DNA of 64,000 nt from contig NZ_JAMXSR020000002.1 in assembly GCF_024124765.2 (NCBI RefSeq), positions 271,001 to 335,000 of the forward strand, in the 5' to 3' direction. This document shows positions 54,470-62,575 of this stretch, one piece after another; the first letter of the stretch is position 1; each line of letters begins with the position of its first letter. The notes below the pieces were generated by a model that was not told the origin of the DNA, ran no database searches, and saw nothing but the letters and a program-made list of their open reading frames with translations. This DNA is from Sphingomonas sp. H160509 (lineage in GTDB: Bacteria; Pseudomonadota; Alphaproteobacteria; Sphingomonadales; Sphingomonadaceae). A program made the position numbers and the translations under genes.

Positions 54470-57015
54470 GCGACACCCGGGAACAGGCCGATCGTGCAGA
54501 ACGTCACGATGCCCGTCAGCGCGAGGAAATGGTGGTACACGGTGATGTTGCGCAGGTCCGCGTCATAGACCGGCGTCATCTTCCCCGCGAGGCTGCGCGC
54601 CAGCGTATAGGCCTGCATGATGACTCCGATCGCGGCATGCACCGCGGTCCAGATCGCCAGCGTCCAGACAATCGCGGGATAGACGTGAAGTTCGGGATCA
54701 AGGTCCGAATACCACGGCCCGGCGAGCCCGGCGAACAAGCTCGACAGCGTCGCGACGATCCCGACCACCAGCAGCGCGCGGCCCGCACCGACGTTGCCCC
54801 GCCGATGCACTTCGCGCGCGCCGACAGTGGCGGCCCAACCGGCAAGCGTCAGCGCCAGCGCGACCATCGGCCAGAACACGCCCGGCCCGTTGAGCCCGAC
54901 TCCACTCGGCGGGAAATCATTGTGGATCGTCCAGAAGAAGAAATAGCCGAACACCAATCCTGAGAACGCGGTCGCGTCCGCCATCATCGTGATGAACATC
55001 GCCCACCAGCCCGGCGCCGACGGCCCCGACGTGTAGAGCGGCACCTCGATGCCGTGGCCGATATGCTTGGTCGGCTTTTCGGGGGATCTCGGCGGTGCCG
55101 GTCCATAGCCACCACAGCACGCAGGCAAGCGTCGCGACGCCGCTGACCGCCGACCAGATATACTGATGGTAGGTCGTCAGGATGAAGACGCCCGCGAGCG
55201 CGACCGCGGTCATCATCGGCTTCACGCTCGGCGTGCCGAGACGGATCACCTGCACCGGACGTGCGTCGAGCACGGTGGTGATGATCGACTCGCGCCGCAT
55301 CTCCTCCGCGTCGGGCAGGAAGAAGCGTCCCTCGTCGACCTTCTGGACGAAGTTCTTCTGGTCCCAGATCGGATAGCGGCTCTCGATCAGCGGCACCGAT
55401 CGGATACCCCAATCCTCGTCGTCCGGATGCGCGAGCCACTCCAGCGTGCCCGCGTTCCACGGATTGCGCGGCGCCTTCGGGCGACGCGGTGACAGCGCGA
55501 GGTCGATGCAGACGATCAGCACGCCAGCTGCGAACATGTACGAGCCCGCGGTCGAGGCGAGGTTGAGCCCGCCGATGCCGAGCTCTTCCGGATAGGTGAA
55601 CACGCGGCGCGGCATGCCGAGCAGGCCCGACAGATGCATCGGGAAGAAGGTCAGGTTCATGCCCACGAACATGATCCAGAACGCGATCCGCCCAAGCCGG
55701 TCAGACAGCTTCTTCCCCGTGACCAACGGCCAGTAATAATACAGCCCGGCGAACAGCGGCAGCAGCGTGCCGCCGATCAGCACGTAGTGGAGATGCGCGA
55801 CGATGAAATAGGTGTCGTGCGCCTGCCAATCGAACGGCGCGACCGCGACCATCACGCCCGTCAGGCCGCCGATCACGAACACGGCCAGGCTGCCGGACGC
55901 ATAGAGCAGCGGTGTCGATTTCTTGACGTTGCCCGCCCAGAGCGTCGCGATGAACACGAAGATCTGCACCCCGGTCGGGATCGCCACCGCTTCCGACGCT
56001 GCGGCGAAGAAGGCGAGGCTGATCTTCGGCAGCCCGGTCGTGAACATGTGGTGGACCCACAACCCGAAGCTCAGGAAGGCGGTGCCGACCGCGGCCAGCA
56101 CGATCCACGGATAGCCGAGCAGATGCCGCTGCGCGAAGGTCGGGATCAGCATCGCGAACAGCGCGATCGACGGCAGGAAGACGATGTAGACCTCCGGATG
56201 CCCGAAGATCCAGAACAGGTGCTGCCACAGCAGTGGATCGCCGCCCTTCTCAGCGTTGAAGAACGGCCAGTTGAGCAGCCGTTCCATCTCGAACAGCACG
56301 TCGCCCGCTATCAGCGGCGGGAACGCGAACAGGATCATCACCGCGACGACCAGGATGTACCAAGCATAGAGCGGCATCAGGTTGAGCCGCATGCCCGGCG
56401 GACGGCATTTCAGCACGCCGACGATCAGCTCGACCGCCGCAGCGACCGACGACACCTCGATGAAGCTCAAGCCCAGCATCCAGATGTCGGCGCCAAGCCC
56501 GCTGAGGTCGGTCCGCGTGGTCAGCGGCGGATACATGAACCAGCCGCCATCGGGTGCCGCATCGAAGAAGATCGAGCCCGACACGAAGACGCCGCCGATC
56601 AGGAAGCTCCAGTACCCGAACCCCGACAACCGCGGAAACGGCAGGTCGCGCGCGCCGAGCAGCTGCGGGAGCAAGATGATCGACACCGCCTCGAACATCG
56701 GCACCGCGAACAGGAACATCATCATCGAGCCGTGCAGCGTGAACAGCTGGTTGAACGTGTTCGCCGTGACGAGGTCGTTGTTGGGCACCGCCAGCTGCGT
56801 CCGCATGATCAGCGCCAGCACGCCCGCGAACAGCATGAAGCCGAACGCGGTCAGCGTGTACCACACGCCGATCCGGTTGTTGTTGACGTCGGTCCAGCGG
56901 AAGAACCAGCCCGAGGGCGGCTTCCAGACTTCACGCAGGCGATCCTCTTGGCCCTTGCGGACCGCGGGATCGTTCTGGTCGGGCGCGATATATTGGGTGC
57001 TCTCGGTGGTCATTT
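54466..57015 (-). CDS. Cytochrome c oxidase subunits I and III fused in one polypeptide (one shift)
   Basis: The catalytic core of a caa3-type heme-copper oxidase, about 849 aa. The CoxI part (MTTESTQYIAPDQ onward) has the heme/Cu helices: TLHGSMMMFLFAVPMFEA, FWIFGHPEVYIVFLPSIALF (with the cross-linked His-Tyr site and the proton-pumping Glu), WVHHMFTTGLPK and FIVAHLHYVLIGG with the two heme His. The CoxIII part begins after a linker (KHIGHGIEVPLYTS, WWAMFITMMADATAFSGLVF, TVYHHFLALTGIVTF). One extra base in the run at 55081-55085 shifts between them; removal gives AEIPEKPTKHIGHG. Fusion of I and III is a known variant of this oxidase type. ATG 57015 overlaps the CoxII stop by six bases. Confidence 0.88.
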
Positions 57016-57981
57016 GAGCCCCTGAAGGTAGCTTGCGATCTGGTCGGCTTCGGCGGCCGACATCTGCGGGAAGGCCGGCATCCGCACGCCGGGCTTGGTC
57101 TTGCCCGGATCTCGGACGAACCCGGCGATGTTGGCGTGGGTCATCGGCAGCACACCCGCAGCGAGCGTCGGGCGCGACCCGAAGTGCGTCAGGTCGGGGC
57201 CGATCTTCGCGACCGGGCCGATGCCGCGGACACTGTGACAACCGCTACAGCCATAGCTCGCGAAGGCGCGTGCGCCCGGCGATGCGATGACGACGGCGGG
57301 CTTGCGCTGCTCGGCGAGCCAGCGCTCGAATGCGGCCGGCTCCATCGCGATCACGTCGAACGCCATCAGCGCGTGGCCGAGCCCGCAGAACTCCGCGCAG
57401 ACGCCGCGGTACGTCCCCGCCTTGGTCGCGCGGACGACGAGGCGGTTGGTGCGGCCGGGGATCATGTCCATCTTGCCCGCCAAGCCCGGCACCCAGAAGC
57501 TGTGGATGACGTCGGGGCTGCGCAGCGACAGTTCGACCGTGCGGCCGACGGGGAGGCGCAGTTCGTTCGCGGTCTCGACCACCGATCCGCCCGGCGGCGC
57601 ATAGCGCACGCGCCACCAGAATTGCTCACCCTCGACACCGATGCGGAGATCGTTGTTTGCGACTTCGCGCGGACGCATTGCTGGGAGAGCGTAGAGCAGC
57701 AGGCCCAGCAGCAGGATCGAAGGGCCGATGCCGCCGAGCCACAGCACCAGCTTCATCCCGCCCTTGTGCGTCAGCCGACCTTCCGGCGCGCGCATCGCGT
57801 GGCGCATCAGCAACGCTAGCCCGCCCGCGAGAATGATCGCGCCGATGACCAGGACGATGGTGATCGAGAGGACCTTGTCCGCCTCCTCGCCGAACGGCGC
57901 GAGCGTCGACTGGTGCCGGTTGCACGCCGCCAACAGCGGCAGGCACGCGCCCACGGAAAGAAAAATAGCCTTCCGCATCAT
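57010..57981 (-). CDS. Cytochrome c oxidase subunit II with fused cytochrome c domain
   Basis: A caa3-type CoxII of about 323 aa, the electron entry subunit. It starts MMRKAIFLSVGACLPLLAAC, a lipoprotein signal with lipobox LAAC, followed by two membrane helices (VLSITIVLVIGAIILAGGLA, LGGIGPSILLLGLLLYALPA). The CuA domain has WVPGLAGKMDMIPGRTN and RGVCAEFCGLGHALMAF with both Cys and the Met ligand. The C-terminal cytochrome c domain has CSGCHSVRGIGP and MPAFPQMSAAEADQIASYL with the Met ligand. ATG 57981 is chosen over the frame from 58059, which lacks a signal. First gene of the operon coxII, coxI-III, small membrane protein, CtaG, triheme cytochrome. Confidence 0.9.
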   Translation of the reverse strand: MMRKAIFLSVGACLPLLAACNRHQSTLAPFGEEADKVLSITIVLVIGAIILAGGLALLMRHAMRAPEGRLTHKGGMKLVLWLGGIGPSILLLGLLLYALPAMRPREVANNDLRIGVEGEQFWWRVRYAPPGGSVVETANELRLPVGRTVELSLRSPDVIHSFWVPGLAGKMDMIPGRTNRLVVRATKAGTYRGVCAEFCGLGHALMAFDVIAMEPAAFERWLAEQRKPAVVIASPGARAFASYGCSGCHSVRGIGPVAKIGPDLTHFGSRPTLAAGVLPMTHANIAGFVRDPGKTKPGVRMPAFPQMSAAEADQIASYLQGLK

Positions 57982-58464
57982 CACCTTGCCACCCTTCAGA
58001 AGGGCGTCCCCTAGACGGAAGGGCGGGCGGGCGTAAACCCAAAATGACAGAAATGTCATGTAGGCCTGTCAGCTTGGGCGATCGTGTAGGCATGCCCGAC
58101 CTAGACGTTCGGTTCGTGCCGCCGGAGCAGCCGAGTAAAAAAAGGTCGGCTGGCGATAGTCCGTCCGGCTTTCAGCGACGAGCCGGCGGCGCCGGCCGCT
58201 GAACGGCAACGTTAGCGGCCTCACTTCCCCGCAAATGCCGACGTGTTCGCGGCTTGCGGTAACCAGCGGCGTGGCGCCGCGTTCTAGCGCTTGCTCCAGT
58301 TATCAGAACAGTGCCTTGCCGGGCCTGATCTATTTAGTCTGAACGTCGCTATGTGGGGCCGTGCGGCCCTCCCAAAACCCCGCTGTCAAGGAAGCCCGGG
58401 AGCAGTAGGGCAGGGTGCGTTTGCCCCCTTGCTATCATTCCAATTGATCCGCTACGTTAGTGAA
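57982..58464. other. Intergenic region
   Basis: No gene is seen. It carries the promoter region of the oxidase operon to the left. At about 58186-58200 GCCGGCGGCGCCGGC is a GC-rich palindromic stretch that could form a stem. The frame from 58291 that runs into the next gene has no ribosome site and is rejected as an N-terminal extension. Confidence 0.4.
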
Positions 58465-58779
58465 ATGGCATTGCATCCGGATGTCACTCGGCTTGCTGAA
58501 ACACTTGAAGCCATGACGATATTGCTGAAGCTGCACGGGGACAACGGATGGGCCGAGCAGATCGAGCGGTGTAGATCGAGTATCGCGCAATCCGACTATC
58601 ACGGCGTCGACCGGCTTTTGTGCCTCTACGGTGGAATGGGATCGCTGAACGACGTGATTCTGCAATCCGGTGGAGTTGCCCCGGCAGAAGACAACGAGCG
58701 GTTTGACGCGCTTCGAACCGATGCTTGGAAAAAGACGAATGCACTGGCGCGCGACGGAGCGCGCGGGAACGGCAACTGA
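58465..58779 (+). CDS. DUF6966-type small protein
   Basis: A cytosolic protein of about 104 aa. MALHPDVTRLAETLEAMTIL then LKLHGDNGWAEQIERCRSSI and LLCLYGGMGSLNDVILQSGG, with the family's GGMGSLND turn and a basic tail. The match to DUF6966 is from memory. Some members are thought to be immunity-like proteins near polymorphic toxins, but no toxin gene adjoins it here. The longer frame from 58291 adds a part with no conservation, so I start at ATG 58465. It stands alone between the oxidase operon and the pel operon. Confidence 0.6.
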   Translation: MALHPDVTRLAETLEAMTILLKLHGDNGWAEQIERCRSSIAQSDYHGVDRLLCLYGGMGSLNDVILQSGGVAPAEDNERFDALRTDAWKKTNALARDGARGNGN

Positions 58780-59187
58780 CTTTGCATTCATGTGATTCTG
58801 GTCGACCGAAACTAGCGTTGACGCGGAGGTTGTCACCGCAAGAAATAGTCCTTGCGGCGCTGCCGATTGATGGCCGCGGCTGGTCTGGCACGTCACGCAG
58901 GTCCAAGGCGCAGCAGACTCATGACGTTGACCTTCGGCGATGTCTTCGCCGCAGACTGCACAGTTTCAGGCATCGGATATGTTCTGAGACGCGCGATGGG
59001 TTGCCCGTGGCGCGCCGATCAGCAACCAACGCCAAAATCTGACGTCAAAGCCAGATAGGTTCATTGTCGATCGATCCACTATACATCAGGACTGAGCGTT
59101 TAGCTGGTCCTGGAGCGTAGATTCGAGCGATACTGTGGTTACCGGCGGGAATCGAACCTCTCTGAACGAGCATAAAAGTCGTTCCTG
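58780..59187. other. Intergenic region with a tRNA-like fragment
   Basis: No protein gene is seen. Contains a tRNA 3'-end-like segment at 59136-59160 just after the pelF stop. Frames at 58725-59042 and 58852-59058 lack any support. Confidence 0.4.
59136..59160 (-). other. tRNA 3'-end-like fragment, possible attachment-site remnant
   Basis: On the - strand the bases read GAGGTTCGATTCCCGCCGGT then AACCA, which matches the T-loop (GGTTCGATTCC) and acceptor 3' strand of a tRNA. The 5' half is absent: no GGTTACC partner lies about 75 bases upstream, and the T-stem is broken. Such partial tRNA 3' ends are left by integrases of genomic islands. No integrase is visible here. Confidence 0.4.
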
Positions 59188-60699
59188 CTATTGGACGAGC
59201 AGGGTCTGATAGAGTTGCGCATAGGCACCGATGATCGTGTCATGGTCATAGTCCCGGCGCACCCGTTCGCGAATCGTTTCGCCCATCGCTAAACGCATCG
59301 CGGGATCGCCGGCAATCGCTAAGATCCCCGCCGCGGTCGCTGCCGGATTGACCAGCGGCGTGACGATACCGCCGTGTCCCGAGTCTGCGCCGCCACGTCC
59401 TTGGATCATCTCGCGACAGCTGCCGACGTCGGGTGCCACCACCGGGATGCCACACACGCCACCCTCCAGGATCACCAGCGGCTGCGCTTCCGACAGGCTG
59501 GTGAGCACGAGCAGGTCGATCTTCGCCATCCAATCCTCGATCCGCACCCGTCCGGCAAAGCGAAAGACCTGCGACAATTCCAGATCTTCGACCAGCCGGG
59601 TGCATTCGGCGGCATATTCGGGATCCTCATCCTCCGGGCCGAGCACGACGAAGCGAATGTCGGAGCGTTCGGCATGCGCGATCGCGGCCGCGCGGATGAA
59701 TGTCTTTACGTCCTTGATCGGCACCACGCGGCCGAGTAACGCGACCAGCGGATGCGCCGGATCGCGCTGGTCCGGGAGTGCTGCAAACCGTTTCGGATCG
59801 ATGCCGTTCGGAATAACGCGGACCCGGTCGGCGGCAGCCCCAAGCCGGCGCTGGACCGCCGTATTCTCGCCGTACAAGGCGACGATGGGATCGCAGCTGT
59901 CGTAGCAGGCGGTGGCATAGCTGGTGAACGCGCGCACCCACAGGTCGCGTAAGTCGCGGACGCTGCGTTCGAGCTCGAGCCCGGTGTCGACTTGATCGCC
60001 GATCCAGTCGGCCATCATCACTTCGATCTGACGTTCGAGCAGGTAGATGCCATGCTCGGTAATGAACGCCGGGCGCCCGGTCTGGCGCGCGGCGCGGGCG
60101 GCGAGCAGGCCTGCGAATCCGGTAGAGATCGTGTGATACGCGCGCGCGCGGGGCAGGGGCGTCGTCAGCACCGAGAGCAACCCGCCCAGTAGCACGCGCA
60201 TCGCCCAGAAATAATGATGGAACGACGCCTTGGGCAACATCGCTTGGTAATGGCGCTTCAGCCGCGCAAACACTGCGGGGTGCGACAGGATGTCGCCGGG
60301 CGCGAGCGGCCGGGCGTTGCCGCCGATCAGGTCGATGAGCGTCGTGAGCCACTCCGCGCCACCGGTCGCGACGAATGCAACCAGCGCATCGGCGATCGGT
60401 ACTGCTACCCGGTCGGGGATCGCGCGGGGTACGGCAGGCTCGGGCGCCAAACCGATCTCGACTACCGCGACGACGTTGGGCGGTGGCGTCAGCTGGAACG
60501 GGAGGAGTCCGGCGCCCGGCTTGATCGCGGCAATCACGAACCGGACGTCGGGCAGGTGGGTAATCAGATCCTGCAACCAGCCGGACACCCCGCCGATCAC
60601 ATAGGGATAGGCGCCCTCGACGATCAGGCAGATGTCCGCGTCCGGTATATCGATCGACGTTTGCCCGGACCGTTCGGCGAGCGCCGCAACCCGGATCAC
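59188..60699 (-). CDS. pelF: PelF glycosyltransferase (GT4)
   Basis: A cytosolic retaining glycosyltransferase of about 503 aa that polymerises the Pel exopolysaccharide from UDP-sugars. The PelF hallmarks are ADICLIVEGAYPYVIGGVSG, WLQDLITHLPDVRFVIAAIK, FHHYFWAMRVLLGGLLSVLT, AYHTISTGFAGLLAARAARQ, ITEHGIYLLERQIEVMMADW and, in the donor-binding half, VRVIPNGIDPKRFAALPDQR, LVALLGRVVPIKDVKTFIRA and LSEAQPLVILEGGVCGIPVV (E-x7-E). The frame is intact. GTG 60699 is taken because its GTGA overlaps the PelE stop, as at the other junctions of this operon; the frame runs open from 60720. No pelG follows downstream as it does in Pseudomonas. Confidence 0.88.
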   Translation of the reverse strand: MIRVAALAERSGQTSIDIPDADICLIVEGAYPYVIGGVSGWLQDLITHLPDVRFVIAAIKPGAGLLPFQLTPPPNVVAVVEIGLAPEPAVPRAIPDRVAVPIADALVAFVATGGAEWLTTLIDLIGGNARPLAPGDILSHPAVFARLKRHYQAMLPKASFHHYFWAMRVLLGGLLSVLTTPLPRARAYHTISTGFAGLLAARAARQTGRPAFITEHGIYLLERQIEVMMADWIGDQVDTGLELERSVRDLRDLWVRAFTSYATACYDSCDPIVALYGENTAVQRRLGAAADRVRVIPNGIDPKRFAALPDQRDPAHPLVALLGRVVPIKDVKTFIRAAAIAHAERSDIRFVVLGPEDEDPEYAAECTRLVEDLELSQVFRFAGRVRIEDWMAKIDLLVLTSLSEAQPLVILEGGVCGIPVVAPDVGSCREMIQGRGGADSGHGGIVTPLVNPAATAAGILAIAGDPAMRLAMGETIRERVRRDYDHDTIIGAYAQLYQTLLVQ

Positions 60700-61610
60700 G
60701 CCGTAGCCCCCGTCAGCCACCAGTTCGCCAGCGCCCTCGCGCTACGATCTCCTGTGTCGATGGGGGGATCGAGCCGTTCCGACGACGCCTCGATCGCGGC
60801 CGCCGTGCGGTCGATCGCGTCATAATCGCCGGCTGCCCACAATGCCTCCATCGTCAGTGCGTCGCGCGTCGCCGAACGCGGATCATCTGCCCCGCGAGAT
60901 ATCGCGGCGGCCATCGTCGCGACCGCATCTTCACGAAGGTGCAGGCGTTGGGAATCGGAGAGCAGCACGTCCGAGCGTGCGTGATCCGCGAGCAACTTTG
61001 CCAAGCTCGTTGCGGCGTCGGGATCGACCCCATCGGCAACGCGCGCCGACAGCCGCGCTCGCGCCAGCACGAGGTTCTCCGCGACCCGGGCGGAAGCCGC
61101 CGCCGCCAGCGCGCGGATCGTCTGGTCACCATCGGTCAGCGCCAATGCAATGAGCGGCGACAGCGCCGGCTCGAACGATCGCACCACGGTTTCCAACGCA
61201 CGCCGCCGCTCGGCAACCCCACCGTGACGCATGATCGTGACCAGTGAACTCAGCGTATCGGGCGTCGCATGATGAACCCGCCCGTCGAGCATCCGCGCAA
61301 CGGCAAGACGCGCCCCACGCTGGGTCGAATGCCCTGCTACCGGACCGAACATCTCGTCGTCGCTGCGTTGTACCGAGGGCCGAAATATGCGCGCGAGGGG
61401 AAGCGCGGCGAGCAGACCGAGCGGCCCCAGCACGCCGAGCATGGCGGGCGCGAAACCGGTTGTCGTGTCATGGCGCAACCACGTGACGAACCCGATTGCG
61501 CTCGATGCCGCATGGACCGCGAGGGCCCAGCCGACCGCAATACCGGCCATCCAGCAGGCGGTGAGGATGGTCATCTCAAGAACCGCGAGCGCGATCAGGC
61601 GGCGGATCAC
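60696..61610 (-). CDS. pelE: PelE-like membrane protein
   Basis: A 304-aa inner-membrane protein placed between PelD and PelF. Two N-terminal helices (LIALAVLEMTILTACWMAGI, PAMLGVLGPLGLLAALPLAR) precede a helical-repeat soluble part with TLSSLVTIMRHGGVAERRRA, LIALALTDGDQTIRALAAAA and LREDAVATMAAAISRGADD. This is the PelE arrangement (two membrane spans plus TPR-like scaffold), though the primary sequence is weakly conserved in the family; the call leans on context. Its ATG overlaps the PelD stop by four bases. PelE is thought to hold PelG, PelD and PelF together in the synthase complex. Confidence 0.72.
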   Translation of the reverse strand: MIRRLIALAVLEMTILTACWMAGIAVGWALAVHAASSAIGFVTWLRHDTTTGFAPAMLGVLGPLGLLAALPLARIFRPSVQRSDDEMFGPVAGHSTQRGARLAVARMLDGRVHHATPDTLSSLVTIMRHGGVAERRRALETVVRSFEPALSPLIALALTDGDQTIRALAAAASARVAENLVLARARLSARVADGVDPDAATSLAKLLADHARSDVLLSDSQRLHLREDAVATMAAAISRGADDPRSATRDALTMEALWAAGDYDAIDRTAAAIEASSERLDPPIDTGDRSARALANWWLTGATA

Positions 61611-62575
61611 GCGATCAGCCCGGCGGATCGCAAAGGCCGCTGCGTCGCGTGGAGCGTATCGGCGAGCAGCGGCGTCAACCAGGCGGCGATTTCCGCGAGT
61701 TCGGCGGTACGGCTCGCATTGAGTGTTTCGAACGGCAGCGCGTGGAGGACCAAACAGCCGACGATTTCGCCCGTATCCCGATCAGGCAACGCAATCGCGG
61801 CAACGCCGATTCCGTCGAGCACGCGGCGATCGCTGCGCTTTGCGACATGCAAGAGACCGTGGTGTCGTTCGACCCGCTCCATCAGCGACACGGGCAGGAC
61901 GTCGCGTCGCCCTGCGGTGACTGGTCCGCTGATCCACGCGCGCGCGTCGTCGCCGGTGACCCGGTAGCATGTGAAATCCGGGGTCCGAGCCGCCAGAGCG
62001 ATCAACTCGCCGATCACGCTACGTCGCACGGCCGGTTCCTGCGAGCAAAGCCGTACCGCCGTCTCGATTGCATGGCCGACGGTATGCGCTTCCGTCGCGA
62101 TCTGGACCTGCAACTGCCGATTGGTCTGCGACAGCGTAGCGAACGCGTCGGTCAGGCGTGCCAGGTTGCGCGTTGCGACACGGCCGCGCTTTTCCAGGCG
62201 ATCGTGACGCCCGGTCCGCATGATCGTTACTTCGCCGATGATCCCCGCGGCGACGAACCACATCAACGGCTGAAGCGAGAGATGGAACAGATGGTCGAGA
62301 TAGTCGCGTTCGCCTGCGCTGTCCTGCACATGTGCGAGCCACAATCCCGATGCGACGGCCGCGGCGAGGACGCCAGGGCCCGTGCCGTAGGCGAGCGCCA
62401 TCATCAGCACCGGCACCCAATACGGGTTGGGATGGACGTGCGCGAAGCCGGATCCGCCGGTCAGCCACCAGTCGAGCACGATCAGCGCGGCGAACGCGAT
62501 GGCGATCTCTGCGGCGATCCTCGCGGAGCGTCGCCACCTGGTGTGCCACTTGGCCGCCTGTTCGTCGTGCGTCAC
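61607..62575 (-). CDS. pelD: PelD-like c-di-GMP receptor of the Pel system
   Basis: A 322-aa inner-membrane protein. Helices IAAEIAIAFAALIVLDWWLT, NPYWVPVLMMALAYGTGPGV and LSLQPLMWFVAAGIIGEVTI come first, then a coiled region (FATLSQTNRQLQVQIATEAH) and a GAF-like domain (DFTCYRVTGDDARAWISGPV, VAAIALPDRDTGEIVGCLVL). The degenerate GGDEF domain of the Pseudomonas protein with its RxxD binding site is not evident here. RRVLDG is the only RxxD-like string I see, so c-di-GMP binding remains open. It overlaps both neighbours by four bases. It would couple second-messenger levels to Pel synthesis. Confidence 0.75.
   Translation of the reverse strand: MTHDEQAAKWHTRWRRSARIAAEIAIAFAALIVLDWWLTGGSGFAHVHPNPYWVPVLMMALAYGTGPGVLAAAVASGLWLAHVQDSAGERDYLDHLFHLSLQPLMWFVAAGIIGEVTIMRTGRHDRLEKRGRVATRNLARLTDAFATLSQTNRQLQVQIATEAHTVGHAIETAVRLCSQEPAVRRSVIGELIALAARTPDFTCYRVTGDDARAWISGPVTAGRRDVLPVSLMERVERHHGLLHVAKRSDRRVLDGIGVAAIALPDRDTGEIVGCLVLHALPFETLNASRTAELAEIAAWLTPLLADTLHATQRPLRSAGLIA

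Noticed and set aside
55634..57025. 463-codon open frame on the strand opposite the oxidase core gene
   Set aside because: High-GC antisense shadow rich in Arg, His, Asp and Gln with no family likeness; the CoxI frame on the other strand is certain.
59136..59212. Complete tRNA gene
   Set aside because: No matching 5' acceptor strand or D-arm at the right distance, and the T-stem is broken.
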